From Silicimonas algicola (GTDB lineage Bacteria; Pseudomonadota; Alphaproteobacteria; Rhodobacterales; Rhodobacteraceae), in contig NZ_QGGV01000011.1 of assembly GCF_003148765.1 (NCBI RefSeq), positions 1 to 64,000 on the forward strand: DNA of 64,000 nt, in the 5' to 3' direction. Below are positions 1 through 7,361 of this stretch, piece by piece. Every line of letters begins with the position of its first letter. Positions within the stretch are counted from its first letter, which is position 1. Under the pieces are notes generated by a model that had not been told where the DNA came from, ran no database searches, and saw only the letters and a list, made by a program, of their open reading frames with translations. The position numbers were made by a program, and so were the translations under genes.

Positions 1-239
1 ATCCAGAGCGCCTGCTCGGCGCGTTCGCCATCGTGGGCGAGCTTCCGGCTCTCGACGCGGTAGCCGAAGGGCGGCACGCCATCCATCCAGATGCCCTTGC
101 GGCGGCTGGCGGCGACATTGTCGCGAATGCGTTCGGCGGTCACCTCGCGTGCTCCAGCGCTTCAATTGAGGATTTCCGATTGTAGACAGCACTCCGCAGC
201 TTGCGGACGACCTTCGATTTTTTCGGACGGCTGCGTCAT
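1..239 (-). pseudogene. Serine recombinase remnant (5' part, internally deleted), runs off the left edge
   Basis: Read on the minus strand, an ATG at 239 overlaps the stop of the DUF2924 remnant (ATGA), as is usual for this cassette. Two pieces of a large serine recombinase can be read. The first is an N-terminal piece containing KLRSAVYNRKSS (compare CAIYTRKSS in the copy at 44.2 kb), which is out of frame with the ATG. The second, from about 149 down to 1, reads REVTAERIRDNVAASRRKG then GIWMDGVPPFGYRV, the segment just after the catalytic domain. Most of the catalytic domain between them is missing and the frame changes, so the gene is dead. The rest lies outside the window. Confidence 0.75.
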
Positions 240-450
240 GTCCGCCCTCTGTGGTTCTTGAGGCCGAAGAAGTTCCAGCCATTTCACCGCGTGCCGGTGA
301 TGGCGCGGGCGATCGAGGACAGCGACTTGTATGATCCTACCTGCCATTCGAAACAGTCGGCTGTGACCGTGACGACTTGCTCGACTCCCTGCCACTCGCG
401 CAGCAGTCGCGTAAAGTGATGGGGCGCTCGTGGCCGTCCGAAACGGCCTC
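236..450 (-). pseudogene. DUF2924 protein remnant with in-frame stop
   Basis: The minus strand reads LLREWQGVEQVVTVTADCF, then EWQVGSYKSLSSIARAITGTR, a TGA stop, then NGWNFFGLKNH. This is the C-terminal half of a DUF2924 protein, in which the stop replaces the Trp expected in TRWNG. The N-terminal half is not recognisable beyond about 450, where another stop interrupts the frame. DUF2924 proteins of unknown function normally sit just upstream of a large serine recombinase, as here and at 43.8 kb. The two copies in this window are clearly diverged, so this is not a recent duplicate. Confidence 0.7.
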
Positions 451-529
451 TCCGCGCTCGGCATACCCGTCACGGAGCCGGTGGGACGTGTCTGTCTGGG
501 GAAGGGGAAGCTTCACTATCAGATTATTT

Positions 530-778
530 GCGCAATACGGCGCTGACCTCGGCCGCGACCTTGCCGTTGGCGCCGCGGTGCCGCCGGCTATGGTCCTATT
601 GATGCCGCGGCCGACACTGGTGGCGGGGGTGTCGGCGGCCTCGCTGCTGTTCCTGGCGCTGCTGGGCGCCTGGGCTGCCGGCGCGAACGTGGTGAAGGCG
701 ATATGGCGCGTGACCTTCTGGGGCACGCTCGCAGTGGCCCTTACCGGGATTGGGGCGGTGTTCGGGTCGGTCCAATGA
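530..778 (+). pseudogene. VIT1/CCC1-family transporter, 3' fragment with frameshift
   Basis: From about 563 to the stop at 776-778 the plus strand encodes a hydrophobic tail (VGAAVPPAMVLLMPRP, later WRVTFWGTLAVALTGIGAVFG) that resembles the last two membrane segments of VIT/CCC1 iron-manganese transporters. Just upstream, in the neighbouring frame, ALTSAAT continues the family pattern, so one base appears lost near 563. The rest of the gene (normally about 230 residues) is absent. The assignment rests on remembered family pattern only. Confidence 0.55.
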
Positions 779-831
779 CGGCGATCAGGTAAACTTCGCG
801 CCGCGGCTGCCTGCTTGGCGCCGGCGCGGCG

Positions 832-1551
832 TCAGCCGGCCGTGGCGCGGCGGCCGGTGCCGAAGCGGCCCGGTTTGCCCGGTTCAGGAAGGTCCATCCG
901 CAGCCGCGCGGTATAGGCGTTGCGGACGTGCTGCGCCGCCGCCTCGGCCGCCGCTGCCGCGTTCCGCGCGGCGATCGCCTCGGCCAGGATCGCGTGTTCT
1001 GCGATCACTTCGGTCTGCCGTTCCGGCACCAGCAGGGTGGACCCGCGCCGGTCGGCAGTGACCATGTCCATCGTCGTGGCGCTCATCTTGGCGAGGTAGC
1101 GGTTATGCGCTGCGCGGCGGATTAGGTCGTGAAAGATCTTGTTGTGCACATACATCCGGTCGCAGTCGCCGAACAGCTCCGCCTCGGCCCGCGCGTGGCG
1201 GGTGATCGCGGCCAAGTCCGGCCCTGATCCATTCAGTGCCGCCTGTGCCGCCAGCGCGCTTTCCAGTACCTCGCGCGTAAGGAACAGTTCGCGCTGCGCA
1301 TCCTCGTCCACCGATACGACGACCAGCCCGCTGCCGTCATGCCCTGACAAAAGCCCCTCGGCCTCGAGCCGGCGCAGCCCCTCGCGCGCCGGGGTGCGGC
1401 TGATGCCAAGCCACTCGGCCACGCGGTATTCCGAAATCCGGTTCCCCGGGGCGAGCTTGCCCGACTCGATCGCCTCGCGCACCACATCGTAGGCGCGTTC
1501 GGCAAGTGGTGTGCCGTCGCTGGGTTTGCGGATCGCCTTCTGGTCCGTCAT
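832..1551 (-). CDS. GntR-family transcriptional regulator, FCD (FadR-type) domain
   Basis: A 239-residue regulator. An N-terminal winged helix-turn-helix (about residues 14-80, with LAERAYDVVREAIESGKLAPG and SEYRVAEWLGISRTPAREGL) is followed by an all-helical FCD ligand domain with the usual His/Asp metal-site spacing (HNKIFHDLI, then EHAILAEAI). FCD regulators typically bind organic acids and often repress catabolic operons through short palindromes. It is the last gene of a leftward unit with the DUF35 and thiolase-like genes, 73 bp after DUF35. It is the best candidate to bind the GGTATACC palindromes found before many transcription units of the 0.8-39.6 kb island; that link is inference. 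Confidence 0.88.
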   Translation of the reverse strand: MTDQKAIRKPSDGTPLAERAYDVVREAIESGKLAPGNRISEYRVAEWLGISRTPAREGLRRLEAEGLLSGHDGSGLVVVSVDEDAQRELFLTREVLESALAAQAALNGSGPDLAAITRHARAEAELFGDCDRMYVHNKIFHDLIRRAAHNRYLAKMSATTMDMVTADRRGSTLLVPERQTEVIAEHAILAEAIAARNAAAAAEAAAQHVRNAYTARLRMDLPEPGKPGRFGTGRRATAG

Positions 1552-1624
1552 TCTTCGTCACTCCTGCGGCTCGCGTTGCCGTGCAGCATACCAGATTGGA
1601 TTTGCCGCGCCACCATGCCGCGGA

Positions 1625-2020
1625 TCAGCGCGGGCGGAACATCGGGACCGGCGGGCCGTCCGGGTCGGATGTGCGGCAGAATACGATTTCGACAAGCTGT
1701 CCGATCGCCACGGCGTCAGGGTCAACGTCTACAAGGTCGGTCAGCATCCTTGGCCCTTCGTCTAGTTCGACAAAGGCTACGATGTTCGGCACCGCCCCGG
1801 CGCGCAGCACGGTCCAGGAATAGACGGTGCCGTGCCCGCTCGCCTGTTCCCAAGTCGTGTCGGCAGTCCAGCAGAACGGGCAGAGGCTGCGCGGGAACCA
1901 ATGCGCCTGAGCGCAGGCGCGGCAGCGGCGGATCAGGAACCGGCCCTCGCGCGCCGCCTCCCAAAAGGGCAGGCTTTCGGGGTCAGGGCGGACCGGAGGG
2001 ATGGCGCGGTCGTTGGTCAT
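1625..2020 (-). CDS. DUF35 OB-fold, zinc-ribbon acyl-CoA-associated protein
   Basis: 131 residues. An N-terminal rubredoxin-like zinc ribbon with two CxxC pairs (RRCRAC and LCPFC) precedes an OB-fold (GTVYSWTVLRAG, later FVELDEGPRMLTDLVD). DUF35 proteins are partners of thiolase-like enzymes or MaoC hydratases, as in the Ltp2-ChsH2 steroid side-chain aldolase. The ATG at 2020 overlaps the stop of the upstream thiolase-like gene by 4 bp, so the two products are probably made together and form a complex. This pairing supports an acyl-CoA condensing or cleaving role. Confidence 0.88.
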   Translation of the reverse strand: MTNDRAIPPVRPDPESLPFWEAAREGRFLIRRCRACAQAHWFPRSLCPFCWTADTTWEQASGHGTVYSWTVLRAGAVPNIVAFVELDEGPRMLTDLVDVDPDAVAIGQLVEIVFCRTSDPDGPPVPMFRPR

Positions 2021-3186
2021 GCCGCGCGCTCCAAGATCAGGGTGCCGGCACCGTGTCGGGTCGCCAGTTGCCCGCCGGTGCCGTGGACCAGCGCCAGCGC
2101 GCAGTCCGGCACCTGCACGGCCGGATGCGCCTCGCCGCGCAGCTGGCGTACGGCCTCGATGATCTTGGTGATGCCGCCACGATTGGCGGGGTGGTTGTTG
2201 CACAGCCCGCCACCGTCGGTGTTGACCGCCAGCCGCCCGACCCCCGAAATCAGAGCCCCGTCCGAGACAAAGGCGCCGCCCTTTCCCTTGCCACAGAATC
2301 CCAGATCCTCGAGCTGCAGCAGCACGGTGATGGTAAAGCTGTCGTAGAGCGAGGCGTAGCGGATGTCGGCGGGCGTCACCCCTGCCTCGGCAAAGGCGAC
2401 GGGGCCGGTGCGCACCGCCGCCGTCCGGGTTAGGTCGATCCGGCCGCCGTGCTGGTGCCCGGTCGATTCCCCCGCCCCGAGCACCCGCACCACCGGACGC
2501 GCCAGCGACCGCGCGATGTCCGGCCGGGCGACCACGACCGCGCCGCCGCCGTCGCTGATGACGCAGCAGTCCAGCCGGTGCAGCGGGTCCGCGACTAGGG
2601 GTGAATTCACCACATCCTCGACCGTCACGAGGTCGCGCAGCACGGCGTGCTGGTTGTGCTGCGCATGGTGCGAGGCCGCGACCTTGATCCAGGCGAGTTG
2701 TTCTGACGTGGTGCCGAACTCGTGCATGTGCCGGCGTGCGGCCAGCGCATAGCTCGCGGCGGTAGGAATGGCGTAAGGGTATTCCCACTGCACGTCCGGT
2801 GCGGCGGCATGGCGGATTCGCGGCTCGGTCCCGGTCCTGATGCGGTCGGCCCTGGGTCGCCCCGCCAGCGTGATGAGCGCGACGCTGCAGCGTCCCAGCG
2901 CGATGGCCGCCGCTGCATGGGCGACCTGCACTACAGGGGACACACCGCCGATGTCGGTGGCGTCGACATGGCGCACCGTAAGGTTGAGATAGTTCAGCAT
3001 CGACTGGAGCCCGCCCGGCGCGTCGCCGGAACAGAAATAACCGTCAATGTCGTCGCGGCTCAGGCCCGCATCGGCGATGGCGCCGGCCGCGACCTCGGCA
3101 TGCAGCTGGGCGTGGCTTTTGTCAGGGGCGTGGCGCGTCGGATGTTCGAAGGCGCCAACGATGCAGGCCGCATGGCGGATCGTCAT
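2017..3186 (-). CDS. Thiolase-like protein (SCP-x/Ltp2 type), lacking the nucleophilic cysteine
   Basis: 389 residues of thiolase fold, starting at MTIRHAACIVG (an upstream in-frame ATG would add 24 atypical residues). The segment that carries the catalytic Cys in true thiolases reads ATDIGGVSPVVQVAH here, with no cysteine. The usual HDCF motif is YDSF (in LYDSFTITVLLQLEDLG), and the C-terminal GHP motif appears as NNHPANRGG. These changes resemble the Ltp2 retro-aldolases, which also pair with a DUF35 protein as this gene does. It may therefore be an acyl-CoA aldolase rather than a thiolase. First gene of the thiolase-DUF35-GntR unit, with a GGTATACC palindrome at 3217. Confidence 0.82.
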   Translation of the reverse strand: MTIRHAACIVGAFEHPTRHAPDKSHAQLHAEVAAGAIADAGLSRDDIDGYFCSGDAPGGLQSMLNYLNLTVRHVDATDIGGVSPVVQVAHAAAAIALGRCSVALITLAGRPRADRIRTGTEPRIRHAAAPDVQWEYPYAIPTAASYALAARRHMHEFGTTSEQLAWIKVAASHHAQHNQHAVLRDLVTVEDVVNSPLVADPLHRLDCCVISDGGGAVVVARPDIARSLARPVVRVLGAGESTGHQHGGRIDLTRTAAVRTGPVAFAEAGVTPADIRYASLYDSFTITVLLQLEDLGFCGKGKGGAFVSDGALISGVGRLAVNTDGGGLCNNHPANRGGITKIIEAVRQLRGEAHPAVQVPDCALALVHGTGGQLATRHGAGTLILERAA

Positions 3187-3216
3187 CGCTCTCCTCCCGT
3201 CCTTACTCCGCACTAT

Positions 3217-3224
3217 GGTATACC
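3217..3224. promoter_or_regulatory. GGTATACC palindrome, candidate operator (divergent intergenic region)
   Basis: Perfect 8-bp palindrome in ACTATGGTATACCTTGAC, 31 bp upstream of the thiolase-like start at 3186. It is one of four exact copies in intergenic regions of the island. The short symmetric shape suits a GntR-FCD regulator. Confidence 0.6.
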
Positions 3225-3325
3225 TTGACCGGCTAGCCCGGCAACCAGAATGTCTCAACGCAGTAAGGCTGCAATGGCAGAAACCCGGAAAAAGGTGTCG
3301 GCCAACCTTGCGCGCCGAGGATAAT

Positions 3326-3333
3326 GGTATACA
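3326..3333. promoter_or_regulatory. GGTATACA, one-mismatch copy of the island palindrome
   Basis: Sits in AATGGTATACAGTTTT, about 54 bp before the MFS start at 3387, in the same divergent intergenic region as the 3217 site. It could serve the rightward promoter. Confidence 0.5.
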
Positions 3334-3386
3334 GTTTTCCGTGAACCTGCGGCCGCCCCGGCGCCGCCTTGTCCGGGGACTGCCCG

Positions 3387-4649
3387 ATGTCCGTGAGGCT
3401 GCATTTCGGCAAGGTGCTGGACACGCTTCTGCAGCCGAACTTCGGCATCTACATCCTCGGCAACGCGGTCTCGTTAATCGGCACCTGGACCCAGCGCATT
3501 GCCGCTGGCTGGCTGGTGTGGGAGCTGACCGGGTCGCCCGCGTGGCTTGGCGTGATCGCCTTTGCCGACCTGTTCCCGGCGGTCGTGATCGCGCCCTTTG
3601 CCGGCGTTGCCGCCGATCGGTGGAGCCGACTTAGGGTCATGCGGCTGGCGCAGGCGCTGGGGGCGGTCTTTGCCGGGCTGCTGGCGCTCCTGTATTTCGC
3701 CGGGCTGGTCGATATCTGGACCTTGCTCGCCATGACGCTGGCGCTGGGCGTCGTAGATTCCTTCGTGCAGCCGTTTCGCCTCGCCGTCGTGTCGGCGCTG
3801 GTAGAGCGCGAGAGCCTGACATCGGCCGTCGCCATCAAGTCGGTGACCTTCAACCTCGCCCGATTCGTTGGGCCGGCGGTCGCGGGCATCATCATCGCCA
3901 CGGTCGGCGTCGGCTGGGCCTTTGCCGTCAACGCGCTGTCGTTCCTTGCGCTGTTGGCGGCGCTGATGGTGGTGCGCGAACTGAGGCCGCCGCTGCCCCG
4001 CCCGCCGGCGCAGGGCCTGTTCGCCGAGGCGGCGGCGGGGCTGCGCTATGCCCTGCGCACCCCCGGACTGGCGGTCGTGCTCGGCCTGCTGTCGGCGACC
4101 TGTCTGTTCGCGCGTCCGGTTGTGGAGCTGCTGCCGGGCTGGGCTGGCCGCATCTTTGGCGGCGACGCGACGAACCTCGCCGCGCTGACATCGGCCATCG
4201 GCGTCGGCGCGGTGGCAGGTGGGGTCTGGCTGGCGGGGCGGCCGAGCGCCCAAGGCCTCGTGCGCATCATGATTTTGTGCTGTTACGGCCTTGTCGCCTC
4301 GCTCCTCGCTTTTGCCGTCGCGCCGGGGATGCTTGTTGCGCTGCCGCTGATGGCGGTGACAGGGTTCTTTCTCATCACCTCGGCGATTTCGACCCAAACT
4401 TTGATCCAGTTGAACGTCGAAGACCGGATGCGGGGTCGCGTGCTCAGCGTCTATGCGATGATCATCAAGGGCGGCCCGGCCGTGGGCGCGCTGGTCATGG
4501 GCTTTGCCGCGACCGCGGCGGGGCTGCGCTGGCCGCTGGTGGCGGCCATGGCGCTGCTGGCGCTCGCCACGATCGCGGCGCATCAGGGCCGCCGCCGGAT
4601 GGAGGTCCAGCTGGAAACCGCCACCGATCTGAGGGGAGAGGGCGCATGA
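3387..4649 (+). CDS. MFS transporter (EntS/MFS_3-like)
   Basis: 420 residues with about 12 predicted membrane segments. The start of the fold has LIGTWTQRIAAGWLVWELTG and AGVAADRWSRLRVM, the loop 2-3 motif of the family, and the second half has VEDRMRGRVLSVYAM, which is typical of the EntS-like exporter branch. ATG 3387 is chosen over the TTG at 3369 because homologues begin close to the first helix. The stop overlaps the ATG of the TPP enzyme by 4 bp, so the two are co-translated. Substrate unknown; uptake or export of the island substrate or a toxic intermediate is possible. Confidence 0.85.
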   Translation: MSVRLHFGKVLDTLLQPNFGIYILGNAVSLIGTWTQRIAAGWLVWELTGSPAWLGVIAFADLFPAVVIAPFAGVAADRWSRLRVMRLAQALGAVFAGLLALLYFAGLVDIWTLLAMTLALGVVDSFVQPFRLAVVSALVERESLTSAVAIKSVTFNLARFVGPAVAGIIIATVGVGWAFAVNALSFLALLAALMVVRELRPPLPRPPAQGLFAEAAAGLRYALRTPGLAVVLGLLSATCLFARPVVELLPGWAGRIFGGDATNLAALTSAIGVGAVAGGVWLAGRPSAQGLVRIMILCCYGLVASLLAFAVAPGMLVALPLMAVTGFFLITSAISTQTLIQLNVEDRMRGRVLSVYAMIIKGGPAVGALVMGFAATAAGLRWPLVAAMALLALATIAAHQGRRRMEVQLETATDLRGEGA

Positions 4650-6301
4650 CGATCCAGGACGGCGGGGCCGTGAAGGCCGACCTGCAGGGGTGGGAGGCGC
4701 TGGCCGACGCCTTCGTCGCCGAGGGGACGGACCATCATTTCCAGCTGATGGGCCATGGCCAGATGCTCTGGGCCACGTCGCTGGACGACCGGCCAGGGGT
4801 GCGCACCGTCGATGCCCGCCACGAACATTGCGCGGTGATGGCGGCGGTTGGCTACCATTATGCCACCGGCAAGGTCGGAGTCGCCTCGGTCACCTGCGGG
4901 CCCGGGTTCACCCAGATCCTGACCGCGCTGGCGCAGGCGGCGCAGGCGCGCGTGCCCGTCGTGGTGCTGGCGGCGGACGCGCCCGTGGGGATGCGCTGGT
5001 ACAACCAGACGGTTGATCAGATAGGCCTCGCCCGCGGCGCAGGGGCCCGCGTCGTCGCGGTGCGGTCGGGTCGGCTGCTGCTGGACGGCGTGCAGGAGGC
5101 GTTCCACACGGCGAGGCTCGAACAGATGCCCGTTGTGCTGAACATCCCCTATGACCTGATGAGGGATCCGCAGCCGCGCGACCGCGCCTATATCGCCTCA
5201 ACCGACCTCGTACCCCGGCTGTCGCCGCTGGCCCCGCATCCGGACGAGGTGGAGGCGCTGGCCGGCTGGCTGGCAGGCGCGGCCCGGCCGATCTTGCTGG
5301 CAGGGCGCGGTGCTTTGGGTGCGCAGGATCAGATCCGCGCGCTGGCCGATCGTTGCGGCGCGCTGCTGGCGACGACCCTGCCGGTGCGGGGCGCCTTTGA
5401 CGACGATCCCTTCTGCATTGGGCTGGCCGGCGGGTTTTCCGACGACCTCGCGCGCGGTTGTTTTGCCGAGGCGACGCATGTGCTGGCGATCGGCGCCAGT
5501 CTGACGCAGTACACCACGGACGGCGGCACGCTCTATCCGCAGGCGCAGGTGGCGCAGATCGACACCGCGCCCAGCGGGTTGCGGCACGGGCGGCAGGTGG
5601 CGGCGACCTTTCTGCGCGCGGACGCGGCGCTGGGGGTCGCGGCTCTCGCCTCCGCCATCGACCCTGCGTCGGGATGGCGCAGCGACGCGATGCGGGCGCG
5701 GATCGACAATCCCCCGCCGCAAGAGCCGGTCGAGATCGAGGACGGCTTGCTGGACCCCCGCGCGGTCGTCGCCGAACTCGACGCCGCGATCCCCAAGGAC
5801 TGGGACATCGTCGCCGGCACCGGCCATTCGTCCTATTTCACGTCCCACATGAAGGGGCGGCCGCCGGAACGGCACCACCTGCTGCGCGAATTCGGCGCCA
5901 TCGGGTCTAGCCTGCCGCTCGCCATCGGCGTCGCGGTGGCGCGGGGCAGCGGCAAGGTCGTTCTGATCGACGGCGATGGCGGGTTGATGATGCATCTGCA
6001 GGAACTGGAATCGATCCGGCGGCAGGGCATCCGCCTGATCGTCGTGGCGCTGAACGACGGCGGCTACGGGGCCGAGATTCATAAGCTGCGCAACATCGGC
6101 CTGTCGGACCGGCTGGCAACCTTTGGCCGGCCCGACTTCGCGCGGATCGCTCGGGGCCACGACCTGCTGGCCGAAAACCCGGGCGCGGGCGGGGTTGCCG
6201 AGGCGCTGGCGCGGTACCTTGCGGCGGACCGGGCGGCGATCTGGGATTTCGCGATCTCCACCCGGGTCCGGTCGCCGCGCGGCCGCAAGCTGCCGGTCTG
6301 A
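4646..6301 (+). CDS. Thiamine-pyrophosphate-dependent enzyme (decarboxylase/acetolactate-synthase superfamily)
   Basis: 551 residues with the three-domain TPP layout. The N-terminal PYR domain carries the catalytic Glu in DARHEHCAV and VGVASVTCGPGFTQI. The central domain follows (about 190-320). The C-terminal PP domain has the TPP/Mg motif running from GDGG to LNDGGYG. Related to benzoylformate-decarboxylase-like and acetolactate-synthase-like proteins; the 2-oxo acid substrate cannot be read from sequence. It shares long near-identical blocks with the enzyme at 37978-39651 (HEHCAV, GVASVTCGPG, GYGAEIHKLR). Overlaps the MFS gene by 4 bp. Confidence 0.86.
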   Translation: MTIQDGGAVKADLQGWEALADAFVAEGTDHHFQLMGHGQMLWATSLDDRPGVRTVDARHEHCAVMAAVGYHYATGKVGVASVTCGPGFTQILTALAQAAQARVPVVVLAADAPVGMRWYNQTVDQIGLARGAGARVVAVRSGRLLLDGVQEAFHTARLEQMPVVLNIPYDLMRDPQPRDRAYIASTDLVPRLSPLAPHPDEVEALAGWLAGAARPILLAGRGALGAQDQIRALADRCGALLATTLPVRGAFDDDPFCIGLAGGFSDDLARGCFAEATHVLAIGASLTQYTTDGGTLYPQAQVAQIDTAPSGLRHGRQVAATFLRADAALGVAALASAIDPASGWRSDAMRARIDNPPPQEPVEIEDGLLDPRAVVAELDAAIPKDWDIVAGTGHSSYFTSHMKGRPPERHHLLREFGAIGSSLPLAIGVAVARGSGKVVLIDGDGGLMMHLQELESIRRQGIRLIVVALNDGGYGAEIHKLRNIGLSDRLATFGRPDFARIARGHDLLAENPGAGGVAEALARYLAADRAAIWDFAISTRVRSPRGRKLPV

Positions 6302-6330
6302 CGATGGCTGCCCGCCGCACCCTCGCGCGT

Positions 6331-7278
6331 TCAAGCCTCGATTGGGGCCGGGCAGCCGATCATCTCGGCCCTGAGCCAGCGGCCCGAGTGCACGAGGTCG
6401 GCAAAACAGTCGCGAACCGTGTCGATCATCAGGCGCAGGTCGGGCGTCATCTCGGCCTCTTCCGACAGGGCGATGACCCGGACGGAATACAGCCCCCGGA
6501 TCGGCACCGCGCACAACTCGCCCCGTTCCAGTTCGGCGCGCGCCATCGCCGCGACGTGGATCGTCGGCCCCACGCCTTCGCGCACCAGCGCCTTGCAGGT
6601 GCCGGCGGTGTTGGCGACGGCCGCCACCGTCAGCCGCAGGCCGACGGAGGAAAACGCCTCCTCGATGATCGACCGGACGCCCGAATCCCGGTCACCGCCG
6701 AGGATCAGCGCAATCCCGGCCAGATCCGCGATGTCGATCGACACCGGGTCGAGCCTTGTGTCGTCGGGGCGGTGGATCAGGCACAGCGGCTCGCGCAGCA
6801 GGGGCAGGATGCGGAGCCCGTTCAGCGACCGCGGCCGGTTCATCACCGACAGCGCCATCTGCCCCTCGCGCAAGAGATCAGCTCGCGCCGGCATCAGCAT
6901 CGACACGAATTCGCAGGTCAGCTGCGGGTGGCGGCGCTGGATCAGTTGCGAGAGCGGATAGGCCAGAAGCTCGGCCGTGCCGGGCGACACGCCGATCCGC
7001 AGACAGCGCTTTTCGACCGCGTCCGGCTGCTCCAACGCGTGGCGGAACCCGTCGATTTCCTCAAGGATATGCTCCGCCCGAGGCGCGAGGTTGCGGGCGG
7101 CGGCGGTCATGGTGATGCCGTGCGGATGCCGCACGAACAATTCGACGCCCAGTTCCTCTTCCAGCTTCTTGATCTGCCGGCTCAGCGCGGGTTGGGCCAC
7201 GTTCAGCCGGACCGCCGCGCGGCCAAAACTGCCCTCCCGGGCGACGCTGGCAAAGTAGCGAAGCTGCCGTACCTCCAC
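6331..7278 (-). CDS. LysR-family transcriptional regulator
   Basis: 315 residues. A classic LysR helix-turn-helix at 1-60 (LRYFASVAREGSFGRAA, then QPALSRQIKKLEEELGVELF) is followed by a periplasmic-binding-like effector domain. It is divergent from the MmgE/PrpD-HMG-CoA-lyase operon starting at 7362, with 83 bp between, so it probably controls that operon. The palindrome at 7349 lies in the same gap, suggesting dual control by LysR and the GGTATACC-binding protein. Effector unknown, probably a pathway acid or CoA ester. Confidence 0.88.
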   Translation of the reverse strand: MEVRQLRYFASVAREGSFGRAAVRLNVAQPALSRQIKKLEEELGVELFVRHPHGITMTAAARNLAPRAEHILEEIDGFRHALEQPDAVEKRCLRIGVSPGTAELLAYPLSQLIQRRHPQLTCEFVSMLMPARADLLREGQMALSVMNRPRSLNGLRILPLLREPLCLIHRPDDTRLDPVSIDIADLAGIALILGGDRDSGVRSIIEEAFSSVGLRLTVAAVANTAGTCKALVREGVGPTIHVAAMARAELERGELCAVPIRGLYSVRVIALSEEAEMTPDLRLMIDTVRDCFADLVHSGRWLRAEMIGCPAPIEA

Positions 7279-7348
7279 GCCACGACCCTCCTGCTGGTAT
7301 CCGGTGCGGGCATTTGCGACGCCCCCCGGACTGGCGATCAGACTAGAC

Positions 7349-7356
7349 GGTATACC
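7349..7356. promoter_or_regulatory. GGTATACC palindrome, candidate operator
   Basis: Exact copy within TAGACGGTATACCACA. The flanks TAGACGGTATACCA also occur at 36744-36757. It lies only 5 bp before the annotated ATG at 7362, which suggests that either the real start of that gene is a little downstream or the site covers the ribosome-binding region. Confidence 0.6.
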
Positions 7357-7361
7357 ACACG

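Noticed and set aside
1-830. Possible partial copy of tRNA-Ser as a left attachment site
   Set aside because: I searched for the tRNA 3' sequence by eye and found none in the left end.
1585-1594. AGCATACCAG between the DUF35 and GntR genes
   Set aside because: Two mismatches to the palindrome; too weak to list as a site.
2017-2788. Long open frame on the minus strand overlapping the thiolase-like gene
   Set aside because: It is the frame of the DUF35 gene running on upstream; only the part from 2020 down has a protein pattern.
3474-4583. 369-codon minus-strand frame opposite the MFS gene
   Set aside because: Composition rich in Arg, His and Gln with no known fold; a shadow typical of high-GC antisense frames.
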